DNA of 64,000 nucleotides, from positions 62,001-126,000 of the forward strand of contig CAVTDW010000023.1 in assembly GCA_963733505.1 (NCBI GenBank), read 5' to 3'. The DNA is from JALYXV01 sp963733505 (GTDB lineage: Bacteria; Actinomycetota; Acidimicrobiia; Acidimicrobiales; Palsa-688). Under the pieces are notes generated by a model that saw only the letters and a list, made by a program, of their open reading frames with translations, ran no database searches and had not been told where the DNA came from. The translations under genes and the position numbers were made by a program. Positions 52,692 to 61,681 of this stretch are shown piece after piece; position 1 is the first letter of the stretch; every line of letters begins with the position of its first letter.

Positions 52692-53231
52692 ATGCGGTTG
52701 GCCCTCTGATCCTGCATAGGCCGCCTCTCCCAGTTCTCCCGCCGGACACCAATGATTCTGGCCGATGCAGGCGAATGTGGGCATGATGCCGTCATGGCGG
52801 CGGCCGACGTCAGCCACGACGGGTGCCGTCCTGAACCCGCGCTCGGGACTACGGCGGACCTGACGCCCAGCTCATCGTTCCCGACCTTCGACCCAGAACT
52901 GACCGCATGAATCGCCGACGAAACCGCGATCAATCGCCGATAGACATCGGCGGTGAACGTCGGCCGTCGACGGGACGTACGTGAAGGTGTCGGGCCGGTG
53001 GAAGTCCTGGGACCTCGCGGGCGTCCGGCCTGGAACATTTCCGAGCGCGAAGGAGGTGCCGAAGTGGAGCGGTAGGGAACAGCGACCCGGACGCTGGTTT
53101 AGTCGGCTTTCGATCGCCGCCAACCGCGGTGGGTCGATAACGAAAGACCAGATGTTCGATACCGGTTATCCCACTGGGTGAGCTCGATACAAGAAGCAAC
53201 CGCGCCAGCCGTGAAGCCTGCGTTCTGAACT
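52692..53231. other. 540-bp gap
   Basis: No gene is supported. A short minus-strand stretch near 53100 (LAAIESRLNQRPG) vaguely recalls the end of IS30-type transposases but is too short to call. No repeats were seen. Confidence 0.4.
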
Positions 53232-53597
53232 CTACCAATACTGCTGGCAAAAGCCGTCAAGCCCTAGACGCACGATCAGAATGCCAACCACCGACGCGGG
53301 ATGCAATCCAATGGCAGTAATGAGCGCATCAGCAACTGTGGCCGCAGCAAGCAGTTGGTCGTTGTGGGCCGCCTCCCGAAGATCACGAACAGTTTCGTTC
53401 AGGCACACCGTCTGTTTGAAGTCGTCGAGCCTTCCAGTGAACCACTGACGACCGAACCGCCGACGCCCTTCCGAATCCTCCGGACCTACGCCCAAACCAG
53501 CCCCGAGAATCGAATTTGTAAGCTCCTCGTACAGATCGTCGTCGGGCAACTCATTCAACAGGGAAACTTGCCTTCTCACCTCGTCATCGGCACCCAT
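53232..53597 (-). CDS. Small helical partner protein of the HExxH protease gene
   Basis: 121 residues from ATG 53597. The N-terminus VRRQVSLLNELPDDDLYEEL is acidic and helical, and the C-terminus DALITAIGLHPASVVGILIV is hydrophobic and could be a membrane segment. It overlaps the end of the metalloprotease gene by 14 bp, so the two genes form a cassette. No family is recognised. Confidence 0.6.
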   Translation of the reverse strand: MGADDEVRRQVSLLNELPDDDLYEELTNSILGAGLGVGPEDSEGRRRFGRQWFTGRLDDFKQTVCLNETVRDLREAAHNDQLLAAATVADALITAIGLHPASVVGILIVRLGLDGFCQQYW

Positions 53598-55231
53598 CGG
53601 AACCAGCGTCCTTTCCTAAGAAGCTTGCGAAGTTACTAGCTACTATACAATATGCAATGACCCGACGCTCGGTATCCGACGCTACTTCCGAGAGCAACGG
53701 CGCATCCGCAATGCAGTCGACGGCCGTAGAGAACATCAACGATCTCGCTGGATCAAGAAGTTCCTCGACCTTTCCGGTAGCGATGCCAATCCCAGTGAGA
53801 TACGCCTTGACTTCCGAGATGTCGGCCGACGCTGGAAATGGGACCACAGCTGCCGGGATGCTGCCGGCTTGTAGAAGCATCGTCAATGCGTCCTCGCCGC
53901 ATATTACGCCGTCCAGATCGTGTGCCCAAAGAAGCCTGATTCTTTCATCCTCGGCAAGACATGGCATCGAGATGGCTGCTTCCCAAACGGAGTCAGGGAG
54001 GCGACCAACAGTCATTGGTCCTCTAAGAACTGCGCCAAGACCGGAAACTTCCACAAGCAGATCAATGCCAATCAACCTCAATGGCCGTGTCACACTCCAA
54101 CGCTTTGAGAACACGTCTCGAAGCTGCTTAATCCGTTCAACTGCTGGAGGATGCGATCGGGATCGCCGGACGAAGAGCCCTTGCTCCCAAAACCATATCG
54201 CAGTCGCGACTCCGAGGCTGGCCAGCCACGCATTGTAATATTCGACTTCGGGTTCGGTGCCACGCAGACTCTGCCGAGTTTGTGCAAAAGTCATGACGAC
54301 CTCAGAAGCGAGTCGGTCTGCCTCATGCTCAACGTGGGGGTCCGGACGGGTTACGGATACAGTGTCCTTCCATCCGAAGAGCGCGGGCCGTTCGCTCTGG
54401 TGGCCTAGGATACAATGGCCCAGTTCGTGGGCCAGAATGAAGATAAAAGTATCTATCATTCGGTCTAGATTGATGGCGGGAAGGTCCTTAGCGAGCCTGA
54501 TCGCGAGTCCCGCCGGCGGGGAAGGCCGAAGGCGCCATTCAATAACTCGGGAACGGACAAGCGCCGCAAAAATCGTCTGGAGTTTGTCGCGTCCCGAGGC
54601 TAGTACCGTCGCAGCCAGTATCGCCTTCTCCGCTTTGTGCGAGCCAATCCAATTGCGCTTGGAAGATGAGCCAATCAAGGACCGTGCTTTCGAATACAAT
54701 CAACGATGAACCGTCGTCGCACATTACGGTCGTCGCGGCGAGATCACTTCCCTTGACAACCAGGGCTTCGACCTCATCAAGATTTCGACTGGACCGTGGG
54801 TATCGCGACGCGAGGTATCGAAGAATGGTTGGTAGCTGGCTCAGGATTACTCTGTGGCGGTCATCCTTAAACTCAAGTGTCTCGAGTAACTCGCGGCGAC
54901 GCGCAGCCTCTGTACGCGAATCTGGAATTCGCGACGATGAGTTGGGCGGGCTAGTCGTGTATGCGTGTAGAGCATCCTCGATGAGTTGTGACGCCTCCGT
55001 GTCGCCGAGCAGTATTTCCAGAAGAGTTCAAGTAGCCGCTGCCGGCACCGCTGGGTCTTGTGGGCTTGAAGTAAGCTCTCTAAGGCGCGCTTGTCCCCTA
55101 TCGTCGCGATTGAGCTGCTCTGAGACGTGTGAGTAGAGTTCCTCCCAACGGGCGCCCTTATTCACGGCATTGTTTTGAAGGCCTAAAGCGACAATAGCTA
55201 TTGCGGCGGGCGCCGCGGCGTTAATTCCCAT
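53584..55231 (-). pseudogene. HExxH metalloprotease with in-frame stop and frame shift
   Basis: The main open part (53584-54699, TTG start) holds FIFILAHELGHCILGHQ, a zinc-protease motif, with EHEADRLASEVV further on as a likely third ligand. Upstream coding continues in the adjacent frame: MGINAAAPAAIAIVALGLQ from ATG 55231, a TGA at 55028-55030, then TLLEILLGDTEASQLIEDAL through MCDDGSSLIVFESTVLDWL to about 54670, where the frame shifts. The intact protein would have about 550 residues. It recalls ImmA/IrrE-like or M48-like peptidases, but the rest of the protein is unfamiliar. Confidence 0.55.
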
Positions 55232-55237
55232 GTCCAA

Positions 55238-55644
55238 GCCCCGCGATGGTAGGGTCGATCTGCCGATACCATTGGGATGGTAGCGGAAAACATTGATGAT
55301 CCTGGCGTGTGAACCTCGGCGCCCTTGAGTATACGGGACCGCCCTATATCCGGCGTTCTGCAGCGCTTCGAGTGCTCGATAATCATCGTTTCACTCGCCA
55401 TCCCCGCAAGCGAAGGGCCTCCGACGTTGCGTACCGATACGGCGCCGCGGCGGCAGGCCTGGACTTCGGGGCCGTGTCCCTGACGCCAGTAGGTTCGACG
55501 GGGCCGCAGAGGGCCCGACCGTCACCCACTATTCCACCCACCATCTGCACGGACTAGACGGATTGGGACGGACCTGACGGATGGTCCGCTGGACAAAGTC
55601 GCACGTCACAAGCACTGGAGCGTACCCGGCGGACTGCGCCGGAC
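55238..55644. other. 407-bp gap before attR
   Basis: No reading frame with natural composition was found. The sequence is less GC-rich near 55240-55400. It leads directly into the duplicated tRNA-Lys segment. Confidence 0.45.
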
Positions 55645-55695
55645 CGGACTCTTAATCCGCAGGTTCCGGGTTCAAATCCCGGGGGGCGCACCACA
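55645..55695 (+). repeat. attR: 51-bp copy of tRNA-Lys 3' part
   Basis: Identical to 35783-35833. The sequence upstream of it does not resemble tRNA-Lys, so this is only the tRNA tail and not a functional gene. It marks the right end of the island. Confidence 0.92.
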
Positions 55696-55722
55696 CCACA
55701 AACACTTGGTCAGATCGCTGAA

Positions 55723-56124
55723 CTATCCGGCCCGTTCCGCACGGACACCGGCGTGTCGAGCCAGAACATCGAAATCGCGATCGTTGTGCAGAACCGAGAC
55801 GCCGGCTCGTAACGCCACTGCCCCGATCAGGCAATCAGTAAGTGCCCGGATTGTCTCTCCCGCTTGTCGGCACGCACGGTACAAATCGGCCGCTGCTTCG
55901 TAGCTCGCCAGTCCGTCCACCGGCAGGTAGTCACAGCGGGCCAGTAACCGCCGGAGCCGTTGGTGGTGGCCCTCATCACGAGCACCGGCCAAGACCTCCA
56001 TCATTACAACGTCGGTCGTGTGAATCTGCGCTTCGCCCTCTAGGAGGTCGCGGACCGCTCGATGAGTGTCGCTGCCAGTGCCTCGAAGGAATTCGACCCA
56101 CGCCGAGGTGTCGACCAGGCTCAC
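55723..56124 (-). CDS. vapC: PIN-domain toxin VapC
   Basis: 133 residues from GTG 56124. The PIN acidic residues are clear: Asp5 in LVDTSAWVEFL, Glu in VMMEVLAGA, Asp in ALTDCLIGAVA and Asp in LHNDRDFDVLA. It follows the VapB gene with a 4-bp overlap. It lies only 28 bp outside the right end of the island. Confidence 0.92.
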   Translation of the reverse strand: MSLVDTSAWVEFLRGTGSDTHRAVRDLLEGEAQIHTTDVVMMEVLAGARDEGHHQRLRRLLARCDYLPVDGLASYEAAADLYRACRQAGETIRALTDCLIGAVALRAGVSVLHNDRDFDVLARHAGVRAERAG

Positions 56125-56327
56125 CCCGCGGGTCGGGTGCGGCGCATCTCGTCGAGGTCGCCCTCCCAGCCCGCCCCCTCCATCTCCAAGGCCTCCTCTC
56201 GCGTCATCGACTCGCCCACCAACCGTCGCAGCGCCAGATCTACCGCGGCGCGCTTCGACTGCAGCCCATAGCGGTGCATCGCTTGACTCACGAGATCGTC
56301 ATCGATCTCGATGTTCGTCCGTCCCAT
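56121..56327 (-). CDS. vapB: VapB-family antitoxin
   Basis: 68 residues from ATG 56327. MGRTNIEIDDDLVSQAMHRY and KRAAVDLALRRLVGES form the ribbon-helix-helix DNA-binding part, typical of VapB antitoxins of the type II (VapB_antitoxin) family. The C-terminus LEMEGAGWEGDLDEMR would bind VapC. It overlaps vapC and has a palindromic site just upstream. Confidence 0.88.
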   Translation of the reverse strand: MGRTNIEIDDDLVSQAMHRYGLQSKRAAVDLALRRLVGESMTREEALEMEGAGWEGDLDEMRRTRPAG

Positions 56328-56337
56328 GGACACCAGG

Positions 56338-56355
56338 ATACACACATTGGTGTAT
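56338..56355 (-). promoter_or_regulatory. VapB operator palindrome
   Basis: ATACAC and GTGTAT form perfect 6-bp inverted arms around a 6-nt spacer, 11 bp upstream of the vapB start. This suits autorepression by VapBC. Confidence 0.6.
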
Positions 56356-56476
56356 TGCGGTTCAGTGGCCCGCTGGACCCTCGAACGAAACCTTGGGACC
56401 GCCACACACGCCAGGACACAAGCGAGGCCGCCCCTTGGTCTACCGGCTCGCTCCCGTTTTTCCTGGCTCGAAGCAG

Positions 56477-57055
56477 TCAGACGGCGGCGTGGTGGGCACC
56501 CCGGAAGCTGCCATCGGACGCGGTGCGCTTCAGGCCTAGGGGCGAAATGGCCAGGCTGAAGTACATCACGGCCGCCACGATGGCGTACCAGGCGATGGCC
56601 CACGTGATCGCCAGCGCTCCGGCAACAGGCGCCACCACGAGCAGCACCGCGGCGGCGATCGAAAGGATCCCGACCACTCCGACCAGCCAGGGGACCCGGG
56701 CGTCATGGCGTCGGTGGAGAGCGGCCGAGATCTCCAGGGCGCCGGTGACGGCCATCCACACGGCGATGACCCAGAGCAGCGCCAGGGCCGTAATACCCGG
56801 CCACAGGAACGTCACGATGCCGGCCCCGATTCCGGCTAGGGACTCCACGACGACGATCCAGCGCCGTGTGCCTGATGGACGCATGATCTCGCCGACGAGC
56901 AGGAAACTCCCCTCGACCATGACGTAGGCGCCCCACAGGATCACCAGGACCGCCAAGGTGATACCAGGCCACGCCAGGGTCAGGACTCCGAAAATGAGGG
57001 CGGCCACCCCGCGAACGGCGAATAGCGCTCGGCTGGCTCGGACGTCGGCATCCAT
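56477..57055 (-). CDS. HdeD-family (DUF308) membrane protein
   Basis: 192 residues from ATG 57055 with GGAG eight nt upstream. About six hydrophobic helices in pairs: ALFAVRGVAALIFGVLTLAW, AVLVILWGAYVMVEGSFLLV, AGIGAGIVTFLWPGITALAL, VAVWMAVTGALEISAAL (approximate), VGILSIAAAVLLVVAP and WAIAWYAIVAAVMYFSL. The repeated GxxxLxWP turns are typical of DUF308. In enterobacteria HdeD belongs to acid resistance; here only a general membrane stress role can be suggested. Confidence 0.87.
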   Translation of the reverse strand: MDADVRASRALFAVRGVAALIFGVLTLAWPGITLAVLVILWGAYVMVEGSFLLVGEIMRPSGTRRWIVVVESLAGIGAGIVTFLWPGITALALLWVIAVWMAVTGALEISAALHRRHDARVPWLVGVVGILSIAAAVLLVVAPVAGALAITWAIAWYAIVAAVMYFSLAISPLGLKRTASDGSFRGAHHAAV

Positions 57056-57235
57056 GACTCGGGCTCCTCGTCTCGTTGTTTCTAGGGAGTGGGCCACATT
57101 CCGTCGAACCGATCGTCCGACCTTTGGGGGGGCAAGATGGGGACGTCGCCTCGACTATCGGTGACCCAACGTCGTCAGCGTCGCGCCCATCGCCGGTGAC
57201 AACATCCCCGAGCCGCGTGGTTTCGTCCAGCGAAG

Positions 57236-58910
57236 TCAGCGGTCGTGTTCCGCCAGGTATTCGTGGACCAGGCGGATGGCCATGGATCCCTCACCGACCG
57301 CGGCCGCGACCCGTTTGATGGAGCCGCTGCGCACGTCGCCGGCCGCGAAGACGCCAGGCTGGCTCGTCTCCAGAAACGAACGTGGCCGGTCGTCGGAGGC
57401 GCCGTCCTGCGCCGCCTGGCCCGTTAGGACGTAACCACCGCCGTCGAGCGCCACCCGGTCGGACAACCAACCGACATGAGGTTCGGCACCGATGAACACG
57501 AAGAGGCTGCGAGCGTCCAGCCATTCGCGATCGCGGGTCTGCGTATTCTCCACCGCGACCGCTTCCAGACGGCCCCGCTCCCCCTGCAGTTCCCGGACCT
57601 CGTGGTCCATCCGTACGTCAATCCCGGGGTGACGCACGACCTGGTCGGCCAGATATCGCGACATGTCCCGATTGATGTCGTGGTGACGGACGACGAGGGT
57701 CACGCGCGCGGCATGCTTGGCCAGGAACAGCGCCGCCTGCCCGGCCGAGTTGCCGCCGCCGACAACCACCACCGGGTCGCCGACACAGCTCATGGCCTCG
57801 ACCTGGGTGGCGGCGTAATACACGCTGGTGCCCTCGAACTCGGCCAAGTGGGCGACGTCGAGCTTGCGGTAGCGCACCCCGGACGCGATCACCACCGACC
57901 GGGCGAGAATTCGGGACCCGTCATCGAGGGCGATGACATAGTGCCCATCGGCGACCTCCAAGCCGGTGGCCTCGGAGGGAACCGAGAGCTGGGCGCCAAA
58001 CTTCTCGGCTTGGATGACCGCCCGCTCGGCCAGCTCGGAACCGGACAGGCCCGATGGAAAGCCGAGGTAGTTCTCGATTCGGGGTGATGTCCCTGCTTGG
58101 CCGCCCGTGGCAACGGCGTCGACGGTGAGGGTGGTCAAGCCTTCCGAGGCCCCGTACAGCGACGCCGCCAAACCGGCCGGCCCGGCGCCCACGACGACCA
58201 GATCGGTGATGGTCTCCGATCGACACCGGGGCCTTCAACCCGATCAGAGCTGCCAAGTCGGCGTTGCTCGGGTTGCGCAGCAGGTGCTCACCGCGCCACA
58301 ACACGACCGGCGTGTCCTCGGGCGGCACGCCAAGTTGGCGGAGCAGGGTCTCGGCCACCTGGTCGGTCTCCAGGTCGACGAAACGGTGCGGCAGGCGGTT
58401 GCGGGTCGCGAACTCCCGCAGCCTGCGGGTGTCGGGTGAATAACGGGACCCGACGATGCGAAAGCCGGTCCCCAGCGCGATCAGGATCGACCGGCGGATG
58501 AGATATGCCCGCAGGATCAGGTCCCCGAGCGCCGTGCCCTGGCCCACGAGCTGGCGGAGGCGTTCGACGGGGACCTCGATCAACTCGGACTCCTCGCACA
58601 CCACCCCGGTGGCGAACACCGCCTCGCCCGTCAGCGCGTTCAGCTCGCCGAGGAAACGGCCGGCTCCGTGGACACCGATGACGTCCTGGTCCGGGCACCC
58701 GTAGCCATCGATGATCGCCACCTTGCCGGAGGCGACGGCGTAGAAGTCACACGAAGGATCGCCTTCGCGGAATAGCACCTCTCCGGACCCCGCCCGACGA
58801 CGTTCCCCCAATGATTCCAGGGTCGCCAACTGCTGTTGGTTCAGACGCGGGAACGCGCCGTTGAGATCGGGCGTCTCCTGCAATGCTGCCGACGTCGCCG
58901 GGTAGGTCAT
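57236..58910 (-). CDS. cNMP-binding / thioredoxin-like / FAD-dependent (TrxR-like) reductase, frame shift inside
   Basis: Two open parts form one protein of about 557 residues. From ATG 58910 it has a cyclic-nucleotide-binding domain (GSGEVLFREGDPSCDFYAVA, FLGELNALTGEAVFATGVV) and a thioredoxin-like region (NRLPHRFVDLETD, VPPEDTPVVLW). After a one-base shift near 58215 comes a thioredoxin-reductase-like FAD/NAD(P) module (LVVVGAGPAGLAASLYGASE, VVVGGGNSAGQAALFLAK, GVFAAGDVRSGSIKRVAAAV). The usual CxxC redox pair is missing. Removing one c from gaccatcacc restores GDITDLVVVGAG, so a sequencing error is plausible. It is coupled to the UBP gene by an ATGA overlap. Confidence 0.82.
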
Positions 58911-59257
58911 CCCCTGGGGATGCGGCTGCCACTCGGGATGCGGCTGGCACTCGGGATGGGTGCACTCGGGATGGGACCGGGCGGGGGGCCTCCATCCAGT
59001 TCGAACATCAGCTCGTCCACATAGCACCAGAACCAGTCCTCGCCGGGTTCGAACGAGCGCACGACCGGATGACCAACGGCGCGGAAGTGCTTCGAGGCAT
59101 GCCGCCCGGGCGACGAATCGCAGCATCCGATGTGACCACAGGTCATGCACTCCCGAAGGTGGATCCAGTCGCGTCGCCCCGTCCGTAGACAGTCCTCACA
59201 ACCGGGCGCCGACGGGAGCACCGCCTGTATGTAATTAAGGTGACCGCAGATTGCCAT
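58907..59257 (-). CDS. UBP-type zinc-finger protein
   Basis: 116 residues from ATG 59257. The zinc ligands follow the UBP finger pattern: Cys4 and His6 (AICGHL), Cys20 and Cys23 (CEDC), Cys37 and Cys40 (CMTC), Cys45, and His residues 53-63 (GRHASKHFRAVGH). Bacterial copies often sit beside this type of FAD reductase. The C-terminus is a Pro/Ser-rich tail (PIPSAPIPSASRIPSG) encoded by short repeats at about 58919-58975. Its stop overlaps the reductase start. Confidence 0.87.
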   Translation of the reverse strand: MAICGHLNYIQAVLPSAPGCEDCLRTGRRDWIHLRECMTCGHIGCCDSSPGRHASKHFRAVGHPVVRSFEPGEDWFWCYVDELMFELDGGPPPGPIPSAPIPSASRIPSGSRIPRG

Positions 59258-59327
59258 AATCCGCCAGGCTGCCAGGGTCAGGCATTTCGTAGCCCCACGC
59301 GCCGTCGTAGTAATTTGGCCGGCCGGG

Positions 59328-59795
59328 CTACAGGAGCGTGTCGAAGACCCGAAAGACGCGTTCCCAGTGCTCGCTCCCAGGGTTTTTCAAGGTCGGCTCG
59401 ATAATCTTGAAGGCGCGGGCCAGCGCCACACTGACGCCGCCCGCGATGAGCGGCAGCCGCCGTTCCAACTCCGGGCTGTAGGGCAGGTCGAGCTGGGGAC
59501 GCGCCGCCAGATGGCCGAGGATGGGCTGCAGTTCCATGGCTTCGTCCATCTTCTCGAAGGCGTGCAGGCATTCCTGCAGGCCTTTGGTGATCGGCAGGTC
59601 CCAATCTTCGATCATCCCGCGGTCATTGAAGCGGGCCGACGCCTGGGCCATCACCAGCAGGTCCTGAATCTTCCGGAAAATGAATTCGCTGTAGCGCTTC
59701 AGGTCGTCCTTGTCGACGTCGAGACCGCCAGCAGCTCGAAAGAACCGATGGAAGGTGGGGAGGTTGACCACCGTCGTCGTCTGAGTGGCGGCCAT
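59328..59795 (-). CDS. DUF1931 histone-fold protein
   Basis: 155 residues. FHRFFRAAGGLDVDKDDLKR, WDLPITKGLQECLHAFEKMD and PLIAGGVSVALARAFKIIEP match DUF1931; a member from Aquifex has two histone folds in its crystal structure (from family knowledge). Possible roles are DNA binding and nucleoid organisation; not proven. It lies 1 bp from the HtrA-like gene on the same strand and may be co-transcribed with it. Confidence 0.88.
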   Translation of the reverse strand: MAATQTTTVVNLPTFHRFFRAAGGLDVDKDDLKRYSEFIFRKIQDLLVMAQASARFNDRGMIEDWDLPITKGLQECLHAFEKMDEAMELQPILGHLAARPQLDLPYSPELERRLPLIAGGVSVALARAFKIIEPTLKNPGSEHWERVFRVFDTLL

Positions 59796-59796
59796 C

Positions 59797-60899
59797 TCAG
59801 CTCCCCAGATCCCCGAGAGTCACCGTGACGTCGTGGGTCGTCCCGTCAGCCCGCATCAGCGTCACTGTGGCCTTGTCACCCGGTTTGAGCCGCGCCAGGA
59901 CGTCCTGGAGCACCGAGAGGGTGGGCGTCGCGGTGCCGTTGATCTTGGTGATGACGTCGCCCGGTTTGATGCCCGCCTTAGCCACGGGTCCTCCGGCCTG
60001 GACGCCGGCCACGATGACACCGACGGCGTTGCCCGCCAAGTCGACCGCGGTGGCGCCGGAAATGCCGAGGGCGGCACGACCGCTGTCGACCACCTTGCCC
60101 TGGCTGATCAGCTGGGTGGCGATGCGCTTGACGGTATTGGAGGGGATGGCGAAGCCGATCCCGCCGGCCGCGCTGCCCCCGAGCTGGGGGTCAACGGCCG
60201 CCAGAGTCGGGATGCCGACCAACCGTCCTTGCAGGTCGACGAGTGCGCCGCCGCTGTTGCCCGGGTTGATGGCGGCGCTGGTCTGGACGGTGTCGGGGAG
60301 CACCACGCCGTTGCCTTCATTGACCGTCCGGCCGGTGAAGCTGACGATGCCCTCGGTGACGGAGCTGGCCAGGCCGAGCGGGTTGCCGATGGCCATGACG
60401 ATGTCGCCGACCTGCAGCTTGCTCGAGTCGTCGAGGACCAACTTGTTCACCCCTTTCGCCCGGTTGACCTTGATCACGGCCAGGTCGTCGGGGGGGTAGG
60501 TCCCGACAAGGGTCGCGGCCACCGTCTGGCCGTCGAAGAACGTGACCTGGAACTGCTGGGCCGTACCGACCACGTGGGCGTTGGTGACGATGTCGCCCTT
60601 GTCGTCGAAGACCACGCCGGAGCCCAGCCCAGTGCTGGTGGTGATCTCAACCACCGAAGGCCGAACCTCGTTGACGACGCTGACGAAATCGGCCTGGACG
60701 GCTTCGACGCCGACGCCGACGCCGAGGCGACCGGCACGGTCGGAGCGGCGGCGTGGGAGCTGCTGCAGGCCGTCACGCCGACGACAGTCAGGGTCACGGC
60801 CGCCAGCCTCACACCCCGCAGCCCGATTGCTTTCGACCCCGACCGACCGACGGGGCCGGCCGCCGAAAGGCCCGTCGCCGTCTGCAGTGGTGTGACCAT
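59797..60899 (-). CDS. HtrA/DegP-like serine protease with PDZ domain, frame shift near the N-terminus
   Basis: From ATG 60899 a lipoprotein-type signal peptide ends VGVTACSSS, then APTVPVASASASASK. The frame changes at about 60715 in a hexanucleotide repeat (ggcgtc units); the protease continues as EAVQADFVSVVNEVRPSVVE. The triad is His in VTNAHVVG, Asp in DDLAVIKV and Ser in NPGNSGGAL. A PDZ domain follows (GGPVAKAGIKPGDVITKING). Mature length is about 330 residues. One missing g (tcggaagcc to tcgaagcc) would explain the shift, either as error or as slippage. Confidence 0.85.
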
Positions 60900-61087
60900 G
60901 CAACCAATGGCACCAGAGCCGGGGCCGGCGCCGCTTCACGCGATCGCGTAGAAGCGGCCGAGGTGGTCTGGGGGCTCGGACGGACTGACGGACGCGAATC
61001 GTGAAGGCGCGCCACATGCTCGGGCGCCGCTGATCACCGCCGGGGTCAGCCGTGGGGTCCAGGGGTTCGCTGTCCGCGGCGTAGGGG

Positions 61088-61681
61088 CTAGCTGGCCGCG
61101 CCGTTCGGGCTCTCCAGGACCGCCTCGATGTCGAGTTCCACCTTGATCTCCTTGCCGACCATGAGCTCGCCCGCTTCGAGGACCTGGTTCCACGTCACGC
61201 CGAAATCCTCCCGGTCGAGGACCGTGGTGGCCTCGAATCCGGCGCGTGTTCCGCCCCAAGGGTCGGTCGCGGTTCCGGTGTAGTCGACCCGGAGCCTCAC
61301 CGGCCGGACGACGTTTTTCACTGTCAGGTCGCCCTCCACTTCCCATGAGTCCCCTGAGGGGCGCACCGACGTGGACCGGAAACGGATCTCGGGATATTCC
61401 TGCACGTCCAGGAAATCGGCAGAACGCAGGTGGCTGTCCCGGGTCTTGTCACCGGTATCAAGGCTGGCCGCCTGGATCAGGACCTCCACCGACGACTGGG
61501 TGGGTTCGGGCGCGACTTCAATAGTCCCGGAGAACGAACTGAAATGGCCTCGTACCCGGCTGATCATCATGTGCCGGACCGCGAATTGGATCCGTGAATG
61601 GGTCGGGTCGATGCTCCATCTCCCGGGCGCCGGAAGTTCCCGACGTTCGGTCGTTGCGGCTTGCGGCGTACTAGTTGACAT
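61088..61681 (-). CDS. YceI-family lipid-binding-like protein
   Basis: 197 residues. WSIDPTHSRIQFAVRHMMIS is the conserved first strand pair, then VRGHFSSFSGTIEVA, IQAASLDTGDKTRDSHLRSA, DFLDVQEYPEIRFRS and FGVTWNQVLEAGELMVG. The family has a lipocalin-like fold that binds isoprenoid chains. No signal peptide is seen, so it is probably cytoplasmic. It overlaps the end of the thioredoxin gene and is co-transcribed with it. Confidence 0.92.
   Translation of the reverse strand: MSTSTPQAATTERRELPAPGRWSIDPTHSRIQFAVRHMMISRVRGHFSSFSGTIEVAPEPTQSSVEVLIQAASLDTGDKTRDSHLRSADFLDVQEYPEIRFRSTSVRPSGDSWEVEGDLTVKNVVRPVRLRVDYTGTATDPWGGTRAGFEATTVLDREDFGVTWNQVLEAGELMVGKEIKVELDIEAVLESPNGAAS

Larger units (their letters stand above)
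35783..55695. mobile_element. 19.9-kb genomic island integrated at tRNA-Lys(CTT)
   Basis: A perfect 51-bp direct repeat of the tRNA-Lys 3' part bounds the region, and a tyrosine recombinase of about 300 residues lies inside near the left end. Cargo includes toxin-antitoxin pairs, an unusual protein kinase, a STAND regulator, a secreted repeat protein, an AbiTii-like remnant, an IstB remnant and many broken genes. No conjugation or phage structural gene is seen, so it is an integrative island that cannot transfer itself, or a remnant of a larger element. Confidence 0.85.

Noticed and set aside
52872..53250. Possible IS30-type transposase end (LAAIESRLNQRPG) on the minus strand.
   Set aside because: Only about a dozen residues are suggestive and no catalytic DDE residues or inverted repeats are present.
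55309..55557. An 82-codon plus-strand frame just before attR.
   Set aside because: No ribosome-binding site, poor codon pattern and no recognisable features.
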